A stretch of 64,000 nt of DNA from Pithys albifrons albifrons (Eukaryota > Chordata > Aves > Passeriformes > Thamnophilidae), in NCBI RefSeq assembly GCF_047495875.1, contig NC_092497.1, forward strand, positions 2,213,437-2,277,436, in the 5' to 3' direction. Shown here piece after piece: positions 45,101 to 54,767 of the stretch. A program made the translations under genes and the position numbers. Each line of letters starts with the position of its first letter. Within the stretch, counting starts at the first letter, position 1. The notes under the pieces are model-generated. The model was given only the letters and a program-made list of their open reading frames with translations, had not been told where the DNA came from and did no database searches.

Positions 45101-47540
45101 TCACTAGATTTTGACAGCACAAGGACAATGCTCAAAATCTGTAACTACAGCTCTGCTAGACCAATAATAACAAAATAAAACCTTCCACCTCTAAGTGTTC
45201 TAAACACTTTTTCCACTAGTACAGACAATATATATGGAGATCACTTCCAACTCGTCTACCAATCTTGCACAGATGGTGTAGAAAACTGGGGTAAATCTCA
45301 TTGAGACTAATCTATATAAACATATGCTTAATTAGCATAGTGCATCTTACACAGTGTAAAACAGAAACAGACTGTATTGGAATAACTGATCATGGCATAA
45401 ATTGGTTTATTTTGATCCTTCCTATGGAGGCACGAACTATTTTTTGTTAATTATTTTTCAGATTTCACGGTAATGAATTAACTTCAGCTTGCTGGACAAA
45501 GCAAACAGAAAAAGGAAATAAGGATGATCAAAAATTTAATCATATCAGCTTTGCATTTATGCTGAATTTTGTTCCTATGACTGATCCTGCTGGCTTATTC
45601 CCTGCATAGATTTAAACATGTACTCAAATCCTTCCTGGACCAAGGCCTACCATTAATTTAGAAACAAAGCCATTGTCCCCCAGGCCTACTCACATATTAC
45701 ACTTGTTTATTTAAGTCAATAAAGATAAACTTGTGTAAATCTCTTTGTAAACAAGGCTCTTTCACTTTAATGATGGCTTATTTGGGGTTAGCATAAATGT
45801 GTTTCTAATCAACTAATCCAAAACAAAGGATGTAGACAGATGAATGGTGCAGTATTTGGAATAATAAGAAAGGACAGAGGGATAATCTGAGGAAAAAAGG
45901 GAAATGCTGGCAACATAAAATATTTCTAAGCTATAAAAAATAAGAAACTGGGGAAAGAACGGCCAGTTTTCAGTGCAGGAAAGTTCCCTGTCCATTTCAG
46001 TGCAAAGTCAGGCAAGTTAAAGCAGCAAAGGAATTCAAAACTTAAGTGTCTGACTGTGTCAAAGTTGTCTCTCAACTCATTCTGCTTTGTGTTAGTCAGG
46101 GCAACTGGGTTTATGTGCACAAAGGCACGAGGAATTGAGATAAGTTAAGGTAGTTAAATAATTTGCTGATTAGAATGACACAGTGTAAATGAAGAACAGG
46201 AGCAGATATACAGGTCTTCTCATTGTGCTGGGAATGTCTTAAGGAGGTTGTCACGTCTAAGGATTACCGTCTAACTCCATTCCATCTGATAAATGTAATG
46301 TTCTTTATAACACAAACACCAACCAGCTCATGCTGTGATGGGTCAGAAAGGCAGAACTTTGCTTATAGCCCATTGTTTTGAATACATGTTATTTTTTAAG
46401 CTTGCTTTGCCAAGGGGATAGGACAGACAGCAACCTTACACCAGGGGCTGTTGAATTCTACTTTTTGTCAGTACTTTTTTCACTGTGGAACTGATTTCCT
46501 TTTTTTTTTTTTGTTTTGTTTTGTTTTGAAATCTCCTAACAGCCCAGTCTGAAGTGATAGTGATTTGTGTAATATTGGAAACATACTTCTGCATTTAAGA
46601 AGAGGTAGTGAGCAGATTTGAGTTTAGAGGCTTCAGAGACAATTCATTTCACTAATTTCATTATTGATAATAATGAATAATTTCATTATTGAAAAGATAA
46701 ACAGAATAACAGAAATATGCAATGCCTTTTTTAATATATTTTGCTGTTATTCCTAGGCTTAAGTTGCAGCACTGTTTTTAAAATTTGAGGAGTTTTCCAA
46801 GTATTTAATCTATGGTGGTATGACCAAGTAGACTCCTGTTCATTTTGGTGATTTTTATGTCTCATGTAATGGCTTTGTTTTAATTTCTGATGCTAAAGCT
46901 CTCCTCCAGTCACTTTAATGCAGTGCCTGTTTGGACAGCACGCCAGACATTAGTTGTCTTGAAAATCAACTGACATGTGCCTCGTGATGTGATGGCAAAA
47001 GCAGAGTGTGGTTTTCTCTTCAGAAAAGAGACAACCTCGTTTTGGTGCCACAAGGGCTGATATGGTTTGGAGTGGTGTACAGCCTTGATGAGACATGAGG
47101 AAAAGGGATTTAAATCCATATTTAACCCTCTGAGCAAGACACAATCTCAGTTCTTGAGGAGCTTTCCCATGCTGGTTCCAGCAACAGAGGAGGGTTTCTT
47201 TCCAGTACACCACTGTTCCCCCCATGGCAGTCCTGCAATGGCATGGAAAGGCTGTTCCCATGTTTGGCCATGAAGTAGTGCAGAGAGAAAGGGAATCCAT
47301 CCCTTTCCCAGCTTCCAGACCCAGCACCATTCCCTCAAATCATTCCCACAAATCTTTGGCAGAAGGGAAGTTACTTTCATGTAAGTTTAGAGAGAAATTT
47401 TAAGGTGCTCCAGTGGCATTTAGAGTAAGCAGGGAAGGAGCACTGTGATGCAAGAGACAAAGCACTTACTAAGGTACATGATAGCCCTTCAACAGAGTGA
47501 ACCAAAATATCTGGGAGCATTTAACAGTAGTCTTCCTTGG
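42200..47540. other. CR1-free AT-rich intergenic block
   Basis: 5.3 kb with no recognisable CR1 although the flanks carry many. It contains long AT-rich segments, notably 44.8-46.2 kb (TAATCATAACTTTTAAATTG, GTTAATTATTTTTCAG). Open frames are short and without motifs. It may be old constrained noncoding DNA or simply a repeat-poor stretch. Confidence 0.35.
46500..46528. repeat. Poly-T / (TTTTG)n tract
   Basis: A run of T followed by three TTTTG units. Confidence 0.85.
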
Positions 47541-47568
47541 AGTTTTGGTCGTTTTTATACACAAAAGT

Positions 47569-47852
47569 ACAGAGTATATCCTGAGTGGGAAGTGACCCAT
47601 AAGGACCATCCAGTTCAACTGCCCAGACACCTCAGCAATCCCACCCTGCCCCTCAGAGCATTTTCCAAACACTCCTGGAGCTCTGGCAGCCTTTGTGCTG
47701 TGCCCACTGCCCTGGGGAGCCTGTTCAGTGCCCACCACCCTCTGGGGGAAGAGCCTTCTCCTGAGGTCCACCGTAATCCTACCCTGACACAGCCCCAGCT
47801 GTTCCCTCAAGTCTTGTCACTAGTAACAGGAGAGCAGAGATCTCCACCTGCA
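47569..47852 (-). mobile_element. CR1 LINE 3' region (-), divergent subfamily
   Basis: CAGAGTATATCCTGAGTGGG, AAGTGACCCATAAGGACCAT, CCAGTTCAACTGCC, then CTGGGGAGCCTGTTCAGTGC and CAGCCCCAGCTGTTCCCTCA. The tail type (GACCCATAAGGACCATC) differs from the other copies and resembles the tail of the tRNA-Ile SINE at 27981, as expected for an older CR1-X-like group. Confidence 0.82.
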
Positions 47853-47965
47853 CTTATGAGGAAGCTGCAGCCTTTTATGAGGATTCCCCTCACACTTTAT
47901 TTCCTGTCTTGAATACGCTGGCTGATCTTTATGTATCACAACTCTGCTCAAAGCAATTCCTTGGG

Positions 47966-48110
47966 ATTTTTTCAGTTTGTTTTGTTTTGTTTCATTTGTT
48001 TGGTTTTTGTTTATTGGTTGTTTGGGGTTTTGGTTGTTTTTTTTTTGGGGGGGGGGGATGGGTTTGGGGTGGGTTTGGGGTTTTTTTTGTTTTTTTCTTT
48101 TTTTTTAGTT
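47966..48110. repeat. G/T-rich low-complexity tract with G-quadruplex motif
   Basis: TTTTG and GGTTTTTG repeats lead into a G run of about 11, then ATGGGTTTGGGG, TGGGTTTGGGG and poly-T. The core at 48047-48080 has five or more G3+ runs with loops of 1-3 bases. Confidence 0.9.
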
Positions 48111-48409
48111 TACTACATCATTTCGATGTGTTGGTAATAATGACCTCAACACACAAACTGTCTGCTCTGCCTCCAAGCCCTGTCTTCCTGGCTTTGTACT
48201 TCACACTTGCCGCCACTCTGGGCAGTAATATCTGATAGTGTTGGGTCCTTTAGAAATCCTAGGTGTCTCTGAAGTTATCTGATATAGGTGTTGTATTTAT
48301 TTTACCTCTTACAGGGTTCTTTCACAGGCTTTGGGAAGTCAACATGTACTCTCTGTAGTGTAGCACAGCCAGCTACTGTTTCAGCATGATTTTTTGGTTT
48401 TTAGGTTAT

Positions 48410-48500
48410 TTCAGAGAGTTACAGAATGGTTTGGGGTGGAAGGAATCTTGAAGATCACCTTGTTCCATGGGCTGGGACACCTTCCACCAGAATACGTTTC
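48410..48500 (-). mobile_element. CR1 LINE terminal fragment (-)
   Basis: TTACAGAATGGTTTGGGGTG, GAAGGAATCTTGAAGATCAC and CCATGGGCTGGGACACCTTC. About 90 bp with an internal deletion. Confidence 0.82.
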
Positions 48501-48737
48501 TCAATTTCCCTTGTTCTTTATAGCAGACAGATGACTCTCAAATACCACTGAGCTGTTTGTGTCTCTGCACATGGACACCCTTGTGACAATGTTGATCCTC
48601 TCCCATGCCTTGGGAAACCTTGGGAGAGATGTCCATGCTCTCTCACTGCATGTTCAAATCCAAATGGCACTGCCAACCATTTGTAACTCTCTGTTCATGT
48701 CCAAAATGTGTTGAGTTACACAGTTTGAGAAAGATGT

Positions 48738-49186
48738 GGACCTGGAGCAAGTCCAGAGGAGGCCACAGAGATGGTCTGAGGGCTGGAGCCCCTCTGGTCT
48801 GGAGCCAGGCTGGGAGAGCTGGAGGTGTTCATCTGGAAAAGAGAAGGCTCCAGGGGGAACTTACTGAGGGCTTTGAATATCTAAAGGGAGCTTATGAGAG
48901 ATGAAGAGCAACTTTTCACAAAGCAGAGAGTGATGGGGATGGTTTTAAAGTAAAAGAGGGGAAATTTAGATTAGATATTAGGAAGAAATTCCTGGCTGTG
49001 AGGGTTATGAGGCCCTGGCACGGGTTGCCCAGAGAAGCTGTGGCTGCCCCACCACTGGAAGTGTCCAAGGCCAGGTTGGACGGGGCTTGGAGCAACCTGG
49101 GCTAGTGGAAGATGTCCCTGCCCACGGCAGGGGTGGGATGATACGATCTTCAAGGTCCCTTCAAACCCAAACCAGTCTGTAGTTTT
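48738..49186 (+). mobile_element. CR1 LINE 3' region (+)
   Basis: GAGCAAGTCCAGAGGAGGCC, TCATCTGGAAAAGAGAAGGC, TTAGATTAGATATTAGGAAG, GCCCTGGCACGGGTTGCCCA, TCCAAGGCCAGGTTGGACGG and the end GGTCCCTTCAAACCCAAACC. Confidence 0.92.
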
Positions 49187-49269
49187 CTTATTAGTTAATA
49201 GGACTTACTAATATCCAGCCTTGGTATCCAGGGTTAAGTTTTGCAGTTTATTTTACTGAATCAACTATT

Positions 49270-49503
49270 ATTTCACAGAATTATAGGATGGTTTGTGTTG
49301 GAAGGCACCTTTAAAGGTCATCCAGTCCAACTCCCCTGTCAAAGGAAGGGATATCTTCAATGAGGCCAAGCTTCTGAAAGCTCTGTCCAACCTGACCTTG
49401 AATGTTTCCTTGAATGTTTCCACCACCTCTCTGGCCAACCTGTGCCAGCACTTCATCATCTTCATAATAAAAACCCCTTCTTTTTTAAATCCAACCTAAA
49501 TTG
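49270..49503 (-). mobile_element. CR1 LINE 3' region (-)
   Basis: TTTCACAGAATTATAGGATG, GTTTGTGTTGGAAGGCACCT, TCATCCAGTCCAACTCCCCT, GTCCAACCTGACCTTGAATG with a local 15-bp duplication (TTGAATGTTTCC repeated), then CTGGCCAACCTGTGCCAGC. It faces the previous copy tail to tail. Confidence 0.88.
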
Positions 49504-49984
49504 ATGCATGCATGTGACTGGGAGCCCTTTCTATAGCAGATACACATGTATTTCTACAGCAGATACGTGTCTATCTGACTGCCTTCTCTACAGCCACCAC
49601 TGCTTTCTCTGCAGCCACCACCTCTGCGCTCTGTGATATGCAGCCCCTCTGCCACCTTCTTCCATTTGCTTATTTCCTCCCAATACTTGCATTTTCCTTT
49701 CCTAGAGAAAGGAGGTTTGCACAAAAATTGCTGGGTTTTTTTAGTATCAGCATCCTTCAGCATAAGATTGTTAACTTTTTCATCTGTTTCAAGCACACCT
49801 AGCAGAGATGAAGAGCTTCTGGAAATACAAAACCTATTGAGTGTCATGGCAAACAGTGGCTGCATTAGGAAAGAAACATGTTGTCAGTGCTCTGCCCAGG
49901 AGAAAGGCAGGAAAAGCCCAGCTCTTAAGAGCACTGCTTGGCTACCTTGGCAGCAGAGAACCAGAGGGCAGCTGGCCAGTCAGA

Positions 49985-50456
49985 GCACATTCTGGAGCGG
50001 GTCCAGAGAAGAGCAACAAGTCTGGTGAAGGGACTGGAGCACAAGTGCTGTGGGGAGAGGCTGAGGGAGCTGGGGGTGTTTAGCCTGGAGAAGAGGAGGC
50101 TCAGAGGTGACCTCAGCACTGTCTGGAACTGCCTGAAGGGAAGTTGTGGCCAGGTGGGGCTTGGTCTCTTCTCCCAGGCACTCAGCAATAGGACAAGGGG
50201 GCACAATGGGCTCAAGCTCTGCCAGGGGAAATTGAAGTTGGAGATGAGAAAAAAATTCTTTGCAGAGAGAGTGCTCAGGCATTGGAATGGGCTGCCCAGA
50301 GAGGGGGTGGATTCCCCATCCCTGGAGGTTTTGAAACTGAGCTTGGCCGTGGCACTGAGTGCCATGATCTGGTAAAGGGACTGGAGTTGGACCAAGGGTT
50401 GGACGCGATGATCTCGGAGCTCTTTTCCAACCAAATTGATCCTATGATTCTATGAT
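49985..50456 (+). mobile_element. CR1 LINE 3' region (+)
   Basis: TCTGGAGCGGGTCCAGAGAA, GGGACTGGAGCACAAGTGCT, the ORF2 C-terminal coding remnant (for example [12 protein letters not shown] and [16 protein letters not shown]), then the 3' tail CCAACCAAATTGATCC and ATTCTATGATATTCC. Same subfamily as 41770-42198 and 51873-52796. Confidence 0.94.
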
Positions 50457-51343
50457 ATTCCTAAACCAGGCACAGCACATGCTGCTCCAGAGTAGTTTGG
50501 GGCACAGAAGGGTGATTTGGATCTATCAGGAGTCAGCCTTGAAGATTTAAGAGGAGAAGGAGCCATGAAACTGTTTTAGAGAAGACATGAAGGGAATGTC
50601 TCATGCAAATCCATATGAAAGCTGAGATTAATTAACTTGCTGTTCATAGAAAAAAAATATGCCTCTGAATGCAGTGAAACGTCCACAAAGCAAGTGCTGT
50701 GCTGGCTGAATAGCCTGTATCTGTTTCCAGGTACAGCATGCCTGGGACACCTTATCTTTCAGAAACATGATGGCAATCTGTCAGATGCTCTGCTTTGTCT
50801 GCAGCAGGAATCTTCTCCATTTCACTTCTCTGTTTATTTCACGACTGCCTGAATCTCAAACTGATGGAAAAGCAGGGAAAAGGCAACTAAAAAACCAATT
50901 AAGCCACATGTCTTCTTCAAGCTGGGAAAATCCAAGCACAGGCAAGGCAAAAGGGAGACTTCTCAGAGTCCACATCTATCACTGTCAGAAGGGCTGAAGG
51001 ATGGGAGAGGTGTCTCACCTGGCTCCTGGGAATACCAACCCTGTTGAGATGGGATCCATGCCCAAGATACTGAACCACAGCACCCACATCACCCAGTTTA
51101 GGAACCCTTTCAGCCTGGAACAGCAGCATGTCTCTGGAGAGCCAAGTGCTACGTTGGTGAGATGTCACCTCAGGTGTAAAAGCAGTGACCTGAAGTTGAG
51201 ATAAATGATAAGCAATACAGAAAAGTATCAAAAAAATCAAAGCAGAAACACAGAGCATGTTCAAGAGACTTACAGCAAAGCAGGAATTGACCTTTTCATC
51301 CCCAAAAAACCCCTTAAACTGCCACCTCGTGGCTTCCACTCAG

Positions 51344-51722
51344 GATCATAGAATTTCAAGGGGTTGGAAGCAACCTTAAATATCAATGTAGTCCCAGTCC
51401 CTCTGCCATGGGCAGGGACACCTTCCACTATCCCACGTTGCTCAAAGGCATGTCCAGCCTGGCCTTGGACACTTGCAGGGGTGGGGCAGCCAGAGCTTCT
51501 CTGGGCACCATGTGCCAGGGCCTCACAACCTTCACAATAAAGAACTTCTTCCTAATATCTAACCTAAATTTCCCCTCTTTGAATCTGTATCCATTACTCC
51601 TTGTCCTGCCACTAGAGTGTCTCACAAAGAGTCTCTCTCCAGTTTCCCTGTAGCCCGTTCAGATACTGGAAGGTGCTGTGAGGGCTGAACTCAACTTTCT
51701 CTTCATCAGGACAAACTCCAGG
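51344..51722 (-). mobile_element. CR1 LINE 3' region (-)
   Basis: GATCATAGAATTTCAAGGGG, GTTGGAAGCAACCTTAAATA, CTGCCATGGGCAGGGACACC, TCTTCCTAATATCTAACCTA and CATTACTCCTTGTCCTGCCA in reverse order. The last part (51660-51722) is diverged. Confidence 0.9.
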
Positions 51723-51872
51723 AAAGCTGCTGGGCATCACTGCAAGGATGTTTGCAGATGAAACAGTGATGGGTTTCACCTGCTGATGGGACCCCAGCTA
51801 CACAGTTGCAGGCAAGAGGCTGTAATTCCCCTGTGGTAAGTCTGGGCAGTTGCTGAAGCACAGAAATTTGGT

Positions 51873-52796
51873 TATAGAATCATAGAATGGATTGGGTTGG
51901 AAAAGACCTCCGAGATCATCAAGTCCAACCCTTGGGCCAACTCCAGTCCCTTTACCAGATCATGGCACTCAGTGCCATGGCCAAGCTCAGTTTCAAAATC
52001 TCCAGGGATGGGGAATCCACCCCCTCTCTGGGCAGCCCATTCCAATGCCTGAGCACTCTCTCTGCAAAGAATTTCTTTCTGCTCTCCAACTTCAATTTCC
52101 CCTGGCAGAGCTTGAGCCCATCGTGCCCCCTTGTCCTATTGCTGAGTGCCTGGGAGAAGAGACCAACCCCCACCTGGCCACAACTTCCCTTCAGGCAGTT
52201 CCAGACAGTGCTGAGGTCACCTCTGAGCCTCCTTTTCTCCAGGCTGAACACCCCCAGCTCCCTCAGCCTCTCCCCACAGCACTTGTGCTCCAGTCCCTTC
52301 TCCAGCCTTGTTGCTCTTCTCTGGCCCCGCTTCAGCCCCTCAATCTCTTTCCTCAACTGAGGGGCCCAGAACTGAACACAACACTCAAGGTGTGCCCGCC
52401 CCAAGGCAGAGTCCAGGGGAAGGGTCACTGCCCTGGGCCTGCTGGACATGCTAGTTTGGTTCCAGGCCAGGATCCCATTGGCCTTCTTGGCCACCTGGGC
52501 ATACTGGTGGCTCCTGTTGAGCTTCCTGTCCCTCAGTGCCCCCAGGTCCCTTTCTGCCTGGCTGCTCTCCAGCCACTCTGTGCCCAGCCTGGAGTGCTGC
52601 AGGGGGTTGGGGTGGCCAAAGGGCAGGACCTGCACTTGGCCTTGTTGAACTTCATCCCATTGGAATCAGCCCATCTCTCCAGTCTATCCAGATCCCTCTG
52701 CAGAGCCCTCCTGCCTTCCAGCAGGTCGACACTCCCTCCCAACTTGGTGTCATCAGCAAATTTGCTGCTGATGGTCTCAATCCCCTCATTACATCA
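51873..52796 (-). mobile_element. CR1 LINE, long 3' fragment with ORF2 remnant (-)
   Basis: This 0.92-kb copy starts at the terminal ATAGAATCATAGAATGG and reaches into the reverse-transcriptase gene at GGTGTCATCAGCAAATTTGC, the reverse complement of the FADDTKLGG region. On the minus strand a 227-residue open frame covers the ORF2 C-terminus ([38 protein letters not shown]). It is the longest CR1 copy and carries the ORF2 frame break shared with the copy at 63482. Confidence 0.95.
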
Positions 52797-53004
52797 TTGC
52801 CACACCACGGACTTTGAAGAGTCTAGTGAAGGCAGGAGCAGAATGAAAAGCAGCATGTGGTGGGAAATGGCTCTTGCAGGAGTCCCAGGGTGGGTGCAGG
52901 CAGCGCAGGGATGCCAGGCAGGCTCTGGGCTCCTCATCCTATGTCACAACTTGGGACCTCCAGGCCTGGAGCTCTTGTGCCACTGCAGGAGATGAAGCCT
53001 TGGG

Positions 53005-53600
53005 CAGTTTAAATCTGTTTGGTTGGAAAAGCCCTCCAAACCCATCAAGTCTCATCGTTCCCCAACACTGCCAAAGCCACCACTATCCCATGTCCCCAAG
53101 TGTCACATCCACATGGCTTTTAAATCCCTCCCGGGATGGGGACTCCACCACTGCCCTGGGCAGCTGTGCCAGGGCTGGACAACCTTTTCAGCCAAAATTT
53201 TCCCTGATATCCATCTAAACTGCTCTTGGCATGGTCTAGGCCATTCCCTCTCCTCCTGTTCCTGCAGCACAGCCCGACCTCCCCCGGCCCCCCCTTCTGT
53301 CAGGGATTGCAGAGAGTGAGAAGGTTCCCCCTGAGCCTCCTTTTCTCCAGGCTCAGCCCCCCCAGCTCCCTCAGCCACTCCTGTTGCTCCAGCCCCTTCC
53401 CAGCTCCGTTCCCTTCCCTGCACACGGTCCAGCCCCTCCATGTCTCTCCTGTCTGAGGGGCCCAGAACTGCCCCAGCACTGGAGGTGCCTCAGCAGTGCC
53501 AGCACAGGGACAGGCACTACCCTGGGGCTGTGACACTCCATGGCTGGCACAGCCCAGGGGCCACTGGCCTGTGCCCACCTGGGCACTCCTGGGCTCATGT
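53005..53600 (-). mobile_element. CR1 LINE 3' region (-), distinct subfamily, next to the promoter
   Basis: GTTTGGTTGGAAAAGCCCTC, CAAACCCATCAAGTCTCATC, CCTGGGCAGCTGTGCCAGG, CCTGAGCCTCCTTTTCTCC, CCCCCAGCTCCCTCAGCCAC and CTGAGGGGCCCAGAACTGCC. The remainder fades into the GC-rich promoter near 53600. It is GC-richer and more diverged than the neighbouring copy. Confidence 0.85.
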
Positions 53601-53649
53601 CCAGCGGGAATTCCTGCGGGAAGCAGCGCACTACTTTTCTCAGGTCGCA

Positions 53650-54650
53650 CCCGCGGAAGAACACGGAGTCACCAGCACGTAATGCGGCTGCGCGCCTGCT
53701 GCTCACCCAAACCCCCGCCCCTCTCGCGCAACCACCCGCGGCGGGCGTGAGTGACAGCCGGATCCACCAATCAGCACGGCCATCCGGCCTCGCCCCGCCT
53801 CGCCCCGCCTCGCGTCTGTTTCTTGTGCTCCTCTTCCCTTATCTTTTCCTTTTTTTTACCTCTGCGAGTCTTCTATTGGTTATCTTGGCCGCCAATCATC
53901 TAGAACAACCAATCGTTGTGGAGATCTGGAAGTGACGGGCGGTGCGGCCAATGGGCAGGGTCCCCGCCCCGCGCGGGGGCGGGCACAGCGGGCGGGCCGG
54001 CTGGGGGAAGAGGCGGCGGCCCGGCGGCTCCCGGGCAGCGGCAGCGGCTCCGAGCGCGGCCCGGGCGGGGCGAGGCGAGGCGGCTGCGGCGGCTCCCGGA
54101 GCGTCCCGGTGGGTGGCGGGGCGAGGGTTGCTGCCCCGCGGGCCGTGCGGGCGGCGGGCACCGTGTAGTGGGCCTGGGCCCGGTGCCGGTGGGGCCGCCG
54201 CGCCGCGCCCCCTTTGTTGCGGTGGGGCCGCGGCTGCGTGTGCTGTGCCCGCCGGGATAACCGGGATAAACAGGGGAAGGGCCGCGCTCCGGGCGTGTGT
54301 GGGAGTGAGGGGAGGGGGGTGAGAAGTTGTGCTGCTCCTTCTCCCACATCCCCCCCGCCTCGCTCCCTCCCTCCCTGCGTGCCAGGTGTGTTTCCCTTGC
54401 GGGGGTTCGCGGAATTCCCGCGTCCGGAGTGACCCACGGGGGTTGTGGCCCCCGGCCTGGGGCACCCCTGTGTGCCCGTGGGGTGTGCGGGGTCGGAGGT
54501 GCGACGCTCCCGGCGCAGAAAGTTGGGAGCGAGTTGTGTTTTGGGATGGCGGGGCTGCGGCTCCCACCCTTTTGTCCGCCTCTCTCGTGGTCGGCAGAGC
54601 TGCGGGGTGAGGCACGAACGACGATCAGTGGCTTTGCTCACCTGAGGGCA
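53650..54650 (+). promoter_or_regulatory. SMAD2: CpG-island promoter, TATA-less, CCAAT/GC-box type; probably SMAD2
   Basis: GC and CpG content rise sharply here. CCAAT boxes lie at 53767-53771, 53875-53879 (as ATTGG), 53892-53896, 53909-53913 and 53948-53952. GC boxes lie at 53793-53799, 53803-53809 and 53975-53983. GGAAGTGACG (53928-53937) combines an ETS core with a CRE half site. No TATA box is seen. Transcription is inferred to run rightwards, starting near 53.98-54.02 kb. The gene name rests on vertebrate gene order (SMAD2 directly downstream of ZBTB7C, same direction), not on coding sequence in this window. SMAD2 encodes a TGF-beta/activin signal transducer. Confidence 0.6.
53985..54108 (+). 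other. SMAD2: Putative noncoding first exon (5'UTR) of the CpG-island gene
   Basis: GC-rich GGC/CGG-repeat sequence typical of vertebrate first exons runs to a donor-like CCCG|GTGGGT (GT at 54109). The start is set only by distance from the CCAAT cluster. An alternative donor, CCAG|GTGTGT, ends an exon at 54385. No ATG with a SMAD2 N-terminal frame is present, consistent with the known noncoding first exon. Confidence 0.4.
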
Positions 54651-54749
54651 GGGTTAGCTGGGACACTGGGGGAAAATCCTTCCCTGTGTGCGCGGTGGGG
54701 CCCGGGCATGGGTTGCCCAGAGGAGCTCTGGCTGCCCCGTGCCTGCGTG

Positions 54750-54767
54750 TTGTTTGTAAACAAACAA
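54750..54767. promoter_or_regulatory. Forkhead-type site in a short inverted repeat
   Basis: TTGTTTG, TAAA, CAAACAA forms a 7-bp inverted repeat with a 4-bp spacer. It contains the forkhead consensus TGTAAACA (54755-54762). It lies just inside the putative first intron, at the edge of the CpG island. Confidence 0.35.

Larger units (their letters stand above)
27573..53600. other. Intergenic region between ZBTB7C and the next promoter
   Basis: No conserved protein, splice-flanked exon or RNA gene is recognised. The open frames here are short, lack family motifs or are CR1 shadows. The region contains the CR1 and SINE fragments listed separately. Repeat-free stretches lie at 28.3-29.2, 29.6-32.4, 32.9-36.0, 38.0-41.7, 42.2-47.5 and 50.5-51.3 kb. 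The 42.2-47.5 kb stretch is notably AT-rich and free of CR1. Confidence 0.6.

Noticed and set aside
51892..52995. A 367-codon open frame on the + strand
   Set aside because: It runs antisense through a CR1 copy and its flank; similar antisense frames recur at every copy of this subfamily. It is a repeat shadow, not a gene.
53880..54641. A 253-codon minus-strand frame in the CpG island
   Set aside because: Composition-driven (Pro, Arg, Ala) frame in GC-rich promoter DNA; it overlaps other equally long frames in the same place.
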